Shown here piece after piece: positions 6,387 through 14,787 of a stretch of DNA of 20,328 bases. Position numbers and translations under genes: made by a program. The notes under the pieces were generated by a model, which did no database searches, had not been told where the DNA came from, and worked only from the letters and a program-made list of their open reading frames with translations. This DNA comes from WTJO01 sp965660165 (GTDB lineage Bacteria > Pseudomonadota > Alphaproteobacteria > Puniceispirillales > Puniceispirillaceae): NCBI GenBank assembly GCA_965660165.1, contig CBFHYU010000036.1, positions 1 to 20,328 of the forward strand, given 5' to 3'. Each line of letters starts with the position of its first letter. Position 1 is the first letter of the stretch.

Positions 6387-7345
6387 TGAGCCATAATATC
6401 TCAATTATCAGTGCTGGGCCTCATAGCTCGATCCAAGATGGCGGACGTGTTGGCTATCAGGCATTTGGGGTGCCTGAGGGCGGGGCAATGGATAAAGATG
6501 CGCTGTTGGTTGGCAACATGCTAGTTGGCAATCCAGCCTCTGCGGCAGGGTTTGAGATATGTCTTGGCGGCTTTAGCTTTTCTGTATCTGATGATATCAC
6601 CATTGCGTTGACAGGCACTGTAACTGACAGGCTGACCATCACACGGCCAGATGGCGAGCAAACCGAACTTGGCGCTGGCAAATCACAGCTAGTTAGAGCA
6701 GGTGATATCATTTCAACAGGGTTTTTCAGAGATACCAATTGTGCGTTTATTGCTATCGGCGGCAGATTTGATATTCCCGCCCCGTTTGGCTCGCAATCCT
6801 GTTCTGCCAATGCGCAGATGGGCGGGCTGAGGGGAGCATTGCTGTCAGATGGCGATCAGATTCCGCTTATCTTGCCAGATAATGACAGCCCCAGCCGCCA
6901 GATTGATCCGCAGATTTTTGCTCGAAAATACCAGTTTCAGATTGTGCTGGGCCCACAGCAAAGCTGGTTTACAGATGATGCTATCAAGATGTTTGTAAAT
7001 AGTGAATGGCGTCTCACATCAAAAATGAGCCGAATGGGTATTCGGCTGGCAGGTCCTGTGATTGCTCACCGCCATAATGCTGATATTCTGTCAGATGGGA
7101 TTGTACGTGGTGCAATCCAGATTCCAGGTGATGGCCAGCCAATTATCATGATGAATGACCACCAGACCACAGGCGGCTACACCAAAATCGCTAGCATTAT
7201 CTCTGCTGATCTGCCAGCCTTTGCACGGCTATCCTCTGCTAGCAAAATCCGCTTTTTGCCTACTACCCAAGCTCAGGCTGAAGCAACGGCGCGCGCCCAT
7301 CAGGCAGAAATTAAAGCTATAATTGACAAGATGGCCACACTTTAG
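6386..7345 (+). CDS. pxpC: 5-oxoprolinase subunit PxpC (KipA / biotin-dependent carboxyltransferase family)
   Basis: PxpC is the KipA-type partner of PxpB in the ATP-dependent 5-oxoprolinase. The N-terminus carries the family hallmark GPHSSIQDGGRVGYQAFGVP (residues 11-30), followed by GGAMDKDAL and NPASAAGFEICLGG. Further on come SRMGIRLAGP, then SDGIVRGAIQIPGDGQPI and a DHQTTGGYTKIASI segment, all typical of the family. The length of 319 aa is complete. A GGAGG site at 6371-6375 lies ten bases before the ATG, inside the end of pxpB, and the stop and start codons share a base. Older annotation may label such genes allophanate hydrolase subunit 2; the pxpA neighbour makes 5-oxoprolinase the better name. 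Confidence 0.92.
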   Translation: MSHNISIISAGPHSSIQDGGRVGYQAFGVPEGGAMDKDALLVGNMLVGNPASAAGFEICLGGFSFSVSDDITIALTGTVTDRLTITRPDGEQTELGAGKSQLVRAGDIISTGFFRDTNCAFIAIGGRFDIPAPFGSQSCSANAQMGGLRGALLSDGDQIPLILPDNDSPSRQIDPQIFARKYQFQIVLGPQQSWFTDDAIKMFVNSEWRLTSKMSRMGIRLAGPVIAHRHNADILSDGIVRGAIQIPGDGQPIIMMNDHQTTGGYTKIASIISADLPAFARLSSASKIRFLPTTQAQAEATARAHQAEIKAIIDKMATL

Positions 7346-7408
7346 GCTTATGATGATGAAGATAGTGGATGTAATAATACACCATTAGGATATGTGGGGG
7401 AGATAAAG

Positions 7409-9085
7409 ATGACATTGCCAGACATAGAAGCAGATTATATTGTAGTTGGCGCAGGTTCAGCAGGCTGTACGCTAGCTGGCAGATTATCTGAAGATAGCAA
7501 TATCTCTGTCATTCTGATTGAAGCTGGCAATGATGATACCAACCCGCTTATCCATATTCCGTCAGGTTATATCAAATTGATGAACAGGCCAGAATTTAAC
7601 TGGATGTTCAAAAATGAAGCTGATGAAGGCATGAAATATCGCGAGATTGATATGCCTCGGGGCAAGGTGATGGGGGGATCATCATCTATTAACGCAATGC
7701 TATATATCAGAGGTCAGGCAGAAGATTATAATGGCTGGGCACAGCGGGGCAATATAGGCTGGTCTTTTGATGATGTGCTTCCCTATTTTATCAAAGCAGA
7801 ACGGGCAAACCGCCTGATTGATGATAATAAGGTTGCTGAAAAAGATAGGCTTGATCCAGCGTTTCACGGCACAGATGGCCCGCTTGAAGTATCAGAAATC
7901 CAAGAACGCTATCATGCGCTAGATTTGCTTTGTGAATCTGCCCAGAATGCAGGCTATAGATATAATCCAGATTTTAATGGCGCGCATCAAGATGGCTTTG
8001 GATATTATCAGGTAACCCAAAAAAAAGGCACACGCTATTCTGCCAAACGCGCCTATATTGATCCTGCCCGTGCGCGCAAGAATCTAACCGTTCTTACCAA
8101 TAGCCGCGTGACCTCAGTCGGCTTTGACAGTGATGACCTTGAAACTGAAGGGGCAAAACAGGCGCGATATGTCACCATCACACAAAACAACAGCCAACGC
8201 AGAGTGCGGGCAAGACGCGCAATTATCCTGTCTGCTGGTGCAATACAATCACCGCAATTGCTTGAATTGGCTGGCATTGGCAAGCCAGAGATTCTGTCAG
8301 CACATGGCATTGCAATCAGACACAGGCTAGACGGGGTTGGCGAGAATTTCTCAGACCATTTTATCTCACGTCTGGCATGGCGAATTGACGATCACCTATC
8401 GCTAAATCATCGTGCAAGAGGGCTGAAATTTATTGGCGAGCTGTTCAAATATGCCACAGCAAGGCGTGGTGTGCTATCCTTGCCTGCTGGCATTCTAGGG
8501 GGATTTGTTGCAAGTGATCCGGCGATGGATATTCCAGACATTCAATATCACATTGCCAATGCAAGCTTTGAAAATCCAGCACGCCGTATCTTTGATAAAT
8601 TTGGCGGGATGACCATAGGACCATGCCAGCTTCGCCCCCATTCCAGAGGCTATGTGCATATCAGCTCTGCTAATATTGAGGATAACCCCGTGATAAATCC
8701 AAAATATTTGGATCAGGAAATTGACTGTCAGGTGCATCTTGCAGGGATGCGGATAGCACGCAGATTGATGTCAACCCAGCCTGTTGCCTCAATCGCAAAA
8801 GAAGAATTAAAACCAGGTGCTGATCTGGTGACAGATGATGAATTGCTTGATTATGCCCGAAGCACAGGTGTTACGCTATATCACCCTGTTTCTACCTGCC
8901 GAATGGGTCCTGAACCTCTGGCGGGCGATGTGGTAGATGACCAGTTGAATCTGTATGGCATCAGGGGGCTGAAGGTGGTGGATGCGTCTATCATGCCTGA
9001 ATTAGTATCAGGAAATACCAACGCGCCTACCATTATGATTGCTGAAAAGGCTGCAGATATAATCAAAAAGGAACATTATGCATGA
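7409..9085 (+). CDS. GMC-family FAD-dependent oxidoreductase (choline dehydrogenase-like)
   Basis: GMC enzymes oxidise alcohols to aldehydes or ketones with FAD. The Rossmann motif VVGAGSAGCTLAGRLSED lies near residue 15 and is followed by an FAD-ribose acidic residue in LIEAG. The first GMC signature (GKVMGGSSSINAMLYIRG) and the second (GAIQSPQLLELAGIG) are both present. In the C-terminal part, H492 (HPVSTCRMG) and N538 (GNTNAPT) are the expected active-site pair. The frame also opens at a GTG at 7394, but a GGAG at 7399-7402 sits six bases before the ATG at 7409, so I chose the latter (558 aa). Choline dehydrogenase is the closest general description, but many members act on other alcohols and no betaine gene is near. 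Its stop overlaps the hydrolase start (ATGA). Confidence 0.9.
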   Translation: MTLPDIEADYIVVGAGSAGCTLAGRLSEDSNISVILIEAGNDDTNPLIHIPSGYIKLMNRPEFNWMFKNEADEGMKYREIDMPRGKVMGGSSSINAMLYIRGQAEDYNGWAQRGNIGWSFDDVLPYFIKAERANRLIDDNKVAEKDRLDPAFHGTDGPLEVSEIQERYHALDLLCESAQNAGYRYNPDFNGAHQDGFGYYQVTQKKGTRYSAKRAYIDPARARKNLTVLTNSRVTSVGFDSDDLETEGAKQARYVTITQNNSQRRVRARRAIILSAGAIQSPQLLELAGIGKPEILSAHGIAIRHRLDGVGENFSDHFISRLAWRIDDHLSLNHRARGLKFIGELFKYATARRGVLSLPAGILGGFVASDPAMDIPDIQYHIANASFENPARRIFDKFGGMTIGPCQLRPHSRGYVHISSANIEDNPVINPKYLDQEIDCQVHLAGMRIARRLMSTQPVASIAKEELKPGADLVTDDELLDYARSTGVTLYHPVSTCRMGPEPLAGDVVDDQLNLYGIRGLKVVDASIMPELVSGNTNAPTIMIAEKAADIIKKEHYA

Positions 9086-9978
9086 ACAGAATTGACGGAT
9101 TTACCTATCGCCACATACAGGCTAATGGAACATTGATACAATGTTGTTTTGCGGGCACAGGCCCTGCCATTTTATGCCTGCATGGCTATCCTCAGACCCA
9201 TTATATGTGGCATAAGATAGCGCCTTTGCTGGCGGCTGATTTTACCGTTGTGCTAGCTGATTTGCGCGGCTATGGCGATAGTGGCAAACCTCAGACAGAT
9301 GCGCATCATAGCCCCTATTCCAAGCGTGAAATGGCAGCAGATATGGCAGCAGTAATGTCAGCGCTTGGCCATCAGCATTTTGGGGTTATTGGCCATGATA
9401 GGGGCGGCCGTGTTGCCCATAGGCTAGCCAGAGATTACCGCGATAGAATATCTGCGCTGGCAGTGCTGGATATTGCCCCGACCCTTGATATGTATGAAGC
9501 CACTGATATGCAGTTTGCGATGTCCTATTATCATTGGTTTTTTCTAACGCAGCCTGCGCCATTGCCAGAACAGCTTATTGGCGCAAATGCGGCATTTTTT
9601 CTGGAAAAAAAGCTAGGGCATTGGGGCAAAACGAAAGGGGCGCATACGCCAGAGGCACTTGCAGAATATACGCGCTGTTTTTGCCAGCCAGAGACTATTC
9701 ATGCAAGCTGTGAAGATTATCGTGCCGCCGCCACCATTGACCTTGCCCATGACCGAGCAGATAGAGACCAGATGCTTGATATGCCGGTGCTTGCATTATG
9801 GGGCGCACAAGGTTTTGTAGGCAAAAAATTCGATGTGCTAGAAATCTGGGGACGATATGCCCACACCGTATCAGGCCATAGTGTTTCAGGGGGTCATTTT
9901 CTGCCAGAAGAAGCGCCAGATCAAACCTATTCAGCTTTACGGGATTTTCTGGTATCAACCCCTTCTTACCCGCAATAA
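9082..9978 (+). CDS. Alpha/beta hydrolase of the haloacetate (fluoroacetate) dehalogenase type
   Basis: This is a full-length alpha/beta hydrolase (298 aa). Compared with the well-studied fluoroacetate dehalogenase family (for example RPA1163 of Rhodopseudomonas palustris), every key residue has a counterpart. The nucleophile is D106 in GHDRGGR, carboxylate binding is by R107 and R110, and the catalytic acid is D130. H272 (GGHF) is the base, and the halide pocket consists of H151, W152 and Y213. The oxyanion-side HGYP is at 34-37. The segment HWFFLTQPAPLPEQLIGA is also characteristic of this group. The predicted reaction is hydrolysis of a 2-haloacid such as haloacetate to glycolate and halide. 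It overlaps the GMC oxidoreductase stop by four bases, so the two are translated together. Actual halide preference cannot be read from sequence, and a non-halogen ester remains possible. Confidence 0.8.
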   Translation: MNRIDGFTYRHIQANGTLIQCCFAGTGPAILCLHGYPQTHYMWHKIAPLLAADFTVVLADLRGYGDSGKPQTDAHHSPYSKREMAADMAAVMSALGHQHFGVIGHDRGGRVAHRLARDYRDRISALAVLDIAPTLDMYEATDMQFAMSYYHWFFLTQPAPLPEQLIGANAAFFLEKKLGHWGKTKGAHTPEALAEYTRCFCQPETIHASCEDYRAAATIDLAHDRADRDQMLDMPVLALWGAQGFVGKKFDVLEIWGRYAHTVSGHSVSGGHFLPEEAPDQTYSALRDFLVSTPSYPQ

Positions 9979-10073
9979 AAACTGCCCCTCCACACTCGCA
10001 AACTTCTAGATTGAATAATATTTTGTTAACGCTAAATTAAGCTGGCTATCTATTTGTAACACTGAAGAAAGAA

Positions 10074-11675
10074 ATGATGATGAGAAACCTTCAACAACCA
10101 GGAAGATCTCCTGTATATGCGCCTCGCGCAATGGCAAGCACATCACATCCGCTTGCAACCTCTGCTGCGCTAGATATTTTGCGTCAGGGCGGCAATGCTG
10201 TTGATGCTGCGATTGCGGCTGTGGCGACTCATTGTGTTGTAGAACCTGCCATGACAAGTGTTGGCGGTGATTGTTTCTGTCTATATGCACCTGCACATTC
10301 TTCGACCCCGATCGCACTTAACGGGTCTGGTAGAGCGCCTTTGGGGCTATCTGATAGCTGGCTTCTGGAACATGGCATCGAGCAAATTGAACAGCAGACA
10401 CCCCATTCTGTTACCGTACCAACTGCCGTTGATGCATGGCTAAGGCTTAATACCGATCATGGCAAACTGCCCATAGACAAGATTCTGGAGAACGCCATCT
10501 ATTATGCTGAAACAGGCTATCCTGTGGCACAGCGTGTTGCGTTTGATTTCGCAGATATGGGCCCGCTTCTATCTGGGGATGAAGATGCGGCCAAAACATT
10601 TCTTCGGGACGGTAAACCGTTGGCGCAAGGCATGGCACATAGCCAGCCACAATTGGCACGTACCTTGCGCGAAATTGCGGCAAAGGGGCGTGATGGATTC
10701 TACAAAGGCTGGGTCGCAGATGATATTCTGGCCAAGCTGAACAGATTAGGCGGCCTGCATAGTCAGGAAGATTTTGACCGCGCAATCGCAGACTATATTG
10801 AACCTATAAAAACAGATTTCAGAGGATATGATATTTGGGAATGCCCGCCTAATGGACAGGGGGTCATTGCCCTATTGCTGATGAATATGGCGTCTCATTT
10901 TGATTGTTCAGCAGATAGCCCGATCACAGCAGAACGCCTGCATATGGAAATTGAAGCTGGCAAGCTAGCCTATCGCGATAGAGGTGCAGTGCTGGCAGAC
11001 CCTAGCTTTATTGACGTACCTGTAGCGCAGATGCTGTCTAAAGAATATGCAAAGATGCTGTTTGATCAGATAGATACAGACAAAGCCAATAATCAGCTTC
11101 CGCCAAGTAGCCTGCCTGCGCATCGTCATACTGTCTATGTCAGTGTGGTTGATGAAGACAGAAATGCCTGCTCGCTTATCAACACAGTCTATAATACTTT
11201 TGGCTCTGGCATTGTTGCGCCTGAATCTGGGGTGCTATTGCAAAATCGAGGCATGGGATTTGTGGTTCAGCCTGGTCATCCAAATAGTGTTGAGCCTGGC
11301 AAGCGCCCACTGCATACCATCATTCCAGGCATTGTGAGCAAGCACGGCAAAACCGCTATGTCATTCGGGGTAATGGGTGGTGAGTATCAAGCCTTTGGCC
11401 ATATGCAGTTTCTGACTGCCATGTTTGATTATGGGCTTGATATCCAGCAAGCTCAGGACAGGCCGCGTTTCTTCCCAAATCCGTTCAAAGATGAGGTTGA
11501 GCTAGAAACCACAATCCCGAACTCTATTTTTGATGCGCTGAAAGCAAAAGGGCATAATGTGGTTTACGCTAAAAAGCCGATTGGCGGGTCTCAGGCTATC
11601 TGGATTGACCCGGATACTGATATGCTGATAGGCGGCTCTGACCCACGCAAAGATGGAATGGCGGCAGGATATTAA
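10074..11675 (+). CDS. Gamma-glutamyltransferase-like Ntn hydrolase with altered substrate pocket
   Basis: Fold and length (533 aa) match gamma-glutamyltransferases, which self-cleave to expose an N-terminal Thr. The large-subunit start (MASTSHPLATSAALDILRQGGNA) and the SVGGD and RDRGAVLADPSF segments are typical. The processing Thr is T353 in HTVYVSVVD, and T371 lies 18 residues on, as T409 does from T391 in the E. coli enzyme. Where E. coli has N411 this protein has Y373, and the Ser pair in RPLSS is His-Thr (414-415). Residues that bind the glutamyl amino acid are therefore not kept, so a non-glutamyl amide substrate is likely, as in acylase-like or HpxW-like relatives. There is no signal peptide, which suggests a cytoplasmic enzyme. 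Three consecutive ATG codons (10074, 10077, 10080) make the exact start unclear. Confidence 0.82.
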   Translation: MMMRNLQQPGRSPVYAPRAMASTSHPLATSAALDILRQGGNAVDAAIAAVATHCVVEPAMTSVGGDCFCLYAPAHSSTPIALNGSGRAPLGLSDSWLLEHGIEQIEQQTPHSVTVPTAVDAWLRLNTDHGKLPIDKILENAIYYAETGYPVAQRVAFDFADMGPLLSGDEDAAKTFLRDGKPLAQGMAHSQPQLARTLREIAAKGRDGFYKGWVADDILAKLNRLGGLHSQEDFDRAIADYIEPIKTDFRGYDIWECPPNGQGVIALLLMNMASHFDCSADSPITAERLHMEIEAGKLAYRDRGAVLADPSFIDVPVAQMLSKEYAKMLFDQIDTDKANNQLPPSSLPAHRHTVYVSVVDEDRNACSLINTVYNTFGSGIVAPESGVLLQNRGMGFVVQPGHPNSVEPGKRPLHTIIPGIVSKHGKTAMSFGVMGGEYQAFGHMQFLTAMFDYGLDIQQAQDRPRFFPNPFKDEVELETTIPNSIFDALKAKGHNVVYAKKPIGGSQAIWIDPDTDMLIGGSDPRKDGMAAGY

Positions 11676-11770
11676 GTGGCTTAGCTAGTTGGCATCATGC
11701 TGAAAACATGGTTTCATTACAGATATAGGATGTATTGAGTCACTCTATCTAAATGAAAGGACAAGCCAGC

Positions 11771-12073
11771 ATGAGCGAAAACCCTGCTTATATCATTGTA
11801 GATGTAGATATTCATAATCAAGAACAATATGAAATCTATAAAGGAAAAGTCGTGCCGATTGTCGCAGCATATGGCGGTGAATATTTGGCGCGTGGCGGCG
11901 ATATGGATGTTATCAATGACGGTCTATGGCGCCCTACCCGCATGGTGCTATTGAAATTCCCCTCTGTCAAAATCGCGCGTGAATTTATGGATAGTGAGGC
12001 CTATGCCCCTGTCAGAAAGATGCGTGAGGATAATTCAACTGGCACGCTGGTTATTATTGAAGGCGTTGGTTGA
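11771..12073 (+). CDS. DUF1330 family small protein
   Basis: The 100-residue product has the DUF1330 (dimeric ferredoxin-like, ABM-related) layout: an initial strand AYIIVDVDIHN, a helix QEQYEIYKGKVVPIVAAYGGEYLARGG, a strand MVLLKFPSVKIAREFMDSEAY and a final strand TLVIIEGV. The family is common in proteobacteria and its function is not established. I chose the ATG at 11771 over the in-frame ATG at 11753 because AAAGGA at 11756-11761 lies nine bases before it and would otherwise be coding. Its stop overlaps the start of the nitronate-monooxygenase-like gene by one base (TGATG), so both are translated as a pair. A supporting role for the flavoprotein is plausible but unproven. Confidence 0.82.
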   Translation: MSENPAYIIVDVDIHNQEQYEIYKGKVVPIVAAYGGEYLARGGDMDVINDGLWRPTRMVLLKFPSVKIAREFMDSEAYAPVRKMREDNSTGTLVIIEGVG

Positions 12074-13056
12074 TGGCGCTACCCCAAGCTATTACAGATC
12101 GCCTTGCTATCCCACTAATGGCAGCCCCTATGTTTCTGGCGTCAAACCCTGAGCTGGTTATTCAATCCTGTATCAATGGTGTGATTGGCAGTTTCCCTGC
12201 TAAAAACCAGCGTAGTCTTGATGGGCTAGATAGCTGGCTGGCAGAGATTAGCGCAGCGCTTGACACGCATTATCAGCAGACAGGCACGCACCCTGCGCCT
12301 TATGCTGTCAATCTGATTGTACATAAATCAAATAGCGTTATTAACGATGAGCTGGCATTGCTGAAACATTATAAGGTGCCGATTGTGGTCACTTCGCTAG
12401 GTGCGGTAAGTGATGTGGTTGACACAGTGCATGAATGGGGCGGGCTGGTTTATCATGATATTATCTCGCTTCGTCATGCCAAAAAGGCGGCAGCCGCGGG
12501 GGTTGATGGTTTGATTTGTGTGGCAGCAGGGGCTGGCGGACATACAGGCCTAGCAAGCCCATTTGGCCTTATCAATGAGGTGAAGCAGTTTTTTGATGGT
12601 ACGATTTTGCTGTCAGGGTCACTTAGTACAGGCCGCGATATCGCCGCCGCCCAGATGATGGGGGCTGACCTTGCATATATGGGCACCCGCTTTATTGCCA
12701 CTCAGGAATGTGCCTCACCACCAGCCTATAAACAGATGGTGCTAGACAGTGCGCTTGGCGATATTGTTACCACTGATGAGGTGACAGGGGTTACAGCATC
12801 CTTTATGTCTGGCTCGCTTGACACCTATACGCCATCAGATCATGGCACGCTTGATATCAATAAAGAGCTGGCAGATGCGCTTGATCAGCAGAATAATGAG
12901 AAAAAACCATGGCGAGATGTATGGTCAGCAGGTCACGGTGTTGGCTCAGTAGATAATTTGCCACAAACAGCTGAGCTGATTGCACAGCTTAGCTCAGATT
13001 ATCACAAGGCAATTGCCGAATTTGCGCAAACGGCCACACCCTATCAGACAGGCTAG
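12073..13056 (+). CDS. Nitronate monooxygenase-like (2-nitropropane dioxygenase family) FMN protein
   Basis: The protein follows the NPD/NMO TIM-barrel family. The N-terminal LMAAPMFLASNPELVIQ is FMN-proximal, and a GVIGSFPA loop follows. The GAGGHTG segment has H157 at the position of the catalytic His of class I enzymes. The C-terminal part has SGSLSTGRDIAAAQMMGADLAYMGTRFIAT followed by an ECA-type helix. Such enzymes oxidise alkyl nitronates such as propionate 3-nitronate, but many members have other or unknown activities. The length of 327 aa is typical. The ATG at 12073 shares a base with the preceding stop codon; a TTG at 12070 is less likely. Substrate is not determined. The downstream CoA ligase and methyltransferase suggest the product or substrate is a small carboxylic acid. 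Confidence 0.85.
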   Translation: MALPQAITDRLAIPLMAAPMFLASNPELVIQSCINGVIGSFPAKNQRSLDGLDSWLAEISAALDTHYQQTGTHPAPYAVNLIVHKSNSVINDELALLKHYKVPIVVTSLGAVSDVVDTVHEWGGLVYHDIISLRHAKKAAAAGVDGLICVAAGAGGHTGLASPFGLINEVKQFFDGTILLSGSLSTGRDIAAAQMMGADLAYMGTRFIATQECASPPAYKQMVLDSALGDIVTTDEVTGVTASFMSGSLDTYTPSDHGTLDINKELADALDQQNNEKKPWRDVWSAGHGVGSVDNLPQTAELIAQLSSDYHKAIAEFAQTATPYQTG

Positions 13057-13092
13057 CTATTAGATGGCGGCATGGCATAGAAACATCACACC

Positions 13093-14775
13093 ATGACAGA
13101 TAGGCTGGATGCACATACTGAATTTGCACCACGCTTGGTAGGTGATGCGCCCTTTGAATGGAACATAGCCGAGCAGATAAATATTGGCTATCTTTGTTGT
13201 GGTAGATGGGCAGAGGTGCAAGCCGACCGCCTTGCGCTAATCCATATTGACGCGCAGGATACACCGCATTACTGGCGCTATGGGCAAATAGAAGATGCGG
13301 CATGTGCATTGCGTGCTGCCTTGACGCAATTTGGGCTGGCACGCCAAGACAGAATTGCGCTGATGTTACCGCAATGCCCTGAGACCATTATCAGCCATAT
13401 TGCAGGCTATTATAGTGAGGCGATAATGCTTCCGCTATTCAGCCTATTTGGACATGATGCGCTTTTATATAGGTTGAATGATAGTGCCGCTAGATTTGTG
13501 ATTACAGATAGCTCAGGTTATGAAAAGCTAAGCCAGATAGTTGCTGAATGTCCTGCTATTGAGCATATTTTGCTGATTGACAGCCCGCCAGCAGATATCG
13601 CCAGCTCACCGCAATGCCATAATTTCTGGCAATTGATTGATACCCAAAAGCCAGAGCGCATTCATCCACAAACGGGCAAAGATGATCCTGCGATTATGAT
13701 CTATACATCTGGCACAACAGGCGCACCAAAGGGGGCATTACATGCGCATCGTTTTTTGCTCGGCCATTTGCCAAATATCGAAATAAGCCACAATCACCTA
13801 CCTCAGCCAGACGATATTGCATGGACACCTGCTGACTGGGCATGGATAGGCGGCTTGATGGATTTAGCCTTGCCTGCCCTATATTATGGCGTGCCGCTTA
13901 TCAGCCATCGAATGCGCAAATTTGACCCTGAAAAAGCCTTTCAGCTGATAGCAGACTACCAGATAAGAAATCTGTTTTTGCCGCCAACTGCCCTGAAGAT
14001 GATGCAGGCCTATAGTGTCAATCATAGCCTGCCAGAAAATGTGAATATCAGAAGCATTGCTTCAGGCGGAGAAGCGCTACCAGATATTATCACTGAGTGG
14101 GCGCAAAGCTGTCTTGGGGTGTCGATTAACGAGATTTACGGCCAGACAGAATGTAATCTGGTGATTTGCACCAGCAGGCCTGATGTGCCTTGTCCTCAAG
14201 GCTTTATGGGACAGGCAGTGCCAGGACACAGGCTAGCGATTTTTGACAATCAGGGTAACATCCTGCCTGCAGGGGAAATTGGCCAGATAGGGATTGCTAG
14301 CCCTGACCCTGTAATGTTTATCGGCTATTGGGGACAGGCTGAAAAGACCAAAGATAAATTTCACGGAAACTGGCTGATGACTGGCGATCTAGCCATTCAG
14401 AATGATGCAGGCTTTTTCAGATTTGTATCACGCGATGATGATATTATCAGCTCTGCTGGATATCGGATTGGCCCCACCGAAATTGAAAATTGCCTGATAA
14501 GCCATAAAGATATTGTAAATGCAGGGGTAATTGGCCTGCCTGACCCGCTTAAAGGGGAAGCTATCACTGCTATTTTGGTGGTGTCTGATAGCATGATAGA
14601 TAAAGACAGTCTGGCAGATGAGCTTAGCATGCTGGTGCGTAAAAGGCTATCTCCGCATATGTGCCCAAAACAGTATTTCTGGACAGATGCGCTACCCCTA
14701 ACAACAACGGGTAAAGTAATGAGACGTGAATTACGCACAATCTATGCTAATCTTAATGCTATAAACGCTGAATAA
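13093..14775 (+). CDS. AMP-forming acyl-CoA synthetase
   Basis: This is a member of the ANL superfamily that activates a carboxylic acid to its acyl-CoA through an adenylate. The P-loop YTSGTTGAPKG begins at residue 204. EIYGQTE, MTGDLA and the hinge region DDDIISSAGYRIGPTEIE follow in order. The C-terminal catalytic lysine is K541 in TTTGKVMRR. The 560 aa and the pattern DWAWIGGLMD before the second half resemble medium-chain and acetyl/benzoyl-type ligases (ACSM-like). There is no carrier-protein domain. No clear ribosome-binding site precedes the ATG at 13093, 36 nt after the previous stop. It ends 12 nt before the methyltransferase gene, with AAAGGA spanning the gap. Substrate chain length cannot be assigned from sequence alone. 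Confidence 0.88.
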   Translation: MTDRLDAHTEFAPRLVGDAPFEWNIAEQINIGYLCCGRWAEVQADRLALIHIDAQDTPHYWRYGQIEDAACALRAALTQFGLARQDRIALMLPQCPETIISHIAGYYSEAIMLPLFSLFGHDALLYRLNDSAARFVITDSSGYEKLSQIVAECPAIEHILLIDSPPADIASSPQCHNFWQLIDTQKPERIHPQTGKDDPAIMIYTSGTTGAPKGALHAHRFLLGHLPNIEISHNHLPQPDDIAWTPADWAWIGGLMDLALPALYYGVPLISHRMRKFDPEKAFQLIADYQIRNLFLPPTALKMMQAYSVNHSLPENVNIRSIASGGEALPDIITEWAQSCLGVSINEIYGQTECNLVICTSRPDVPCPQGFMGQAVPGHRLAIFDNQGNILPAGEIGQIGIASPDPVMFIGYWGQAEKTKDKFHGNWLMTGDLAIQNDAGFFRFVSRDDDIISSAGYRIGPTEIENCLISHKDIVNAGVIGLPDPLKGEAITAILVVSDSMIDKDSLADELSMLVRKRLSPHMCPKQYFWTDALPLTTTGKVMRRELRTIYANLNAINAE

Positions 14776-14787
14776 AGGAAATGGAGC

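Noticed and set aside
7409..9085. Choline dehydrogenase (BetA) as a firm name for the GMC protein
   Set aside because: The family is broad, and no betaine aldehyde dehydrogenase, choline transporter or BetI-like regulator is nearby.
10074..11675. Glutathione hydrolase completing a gamma-glutamyl cycle with pxpABC
   Set aside because: The glutamyl-binding residues are replaced (N411 to Tyr, the Ser pair to His-Thr), so the attractive pathway link is not supported by the active site.
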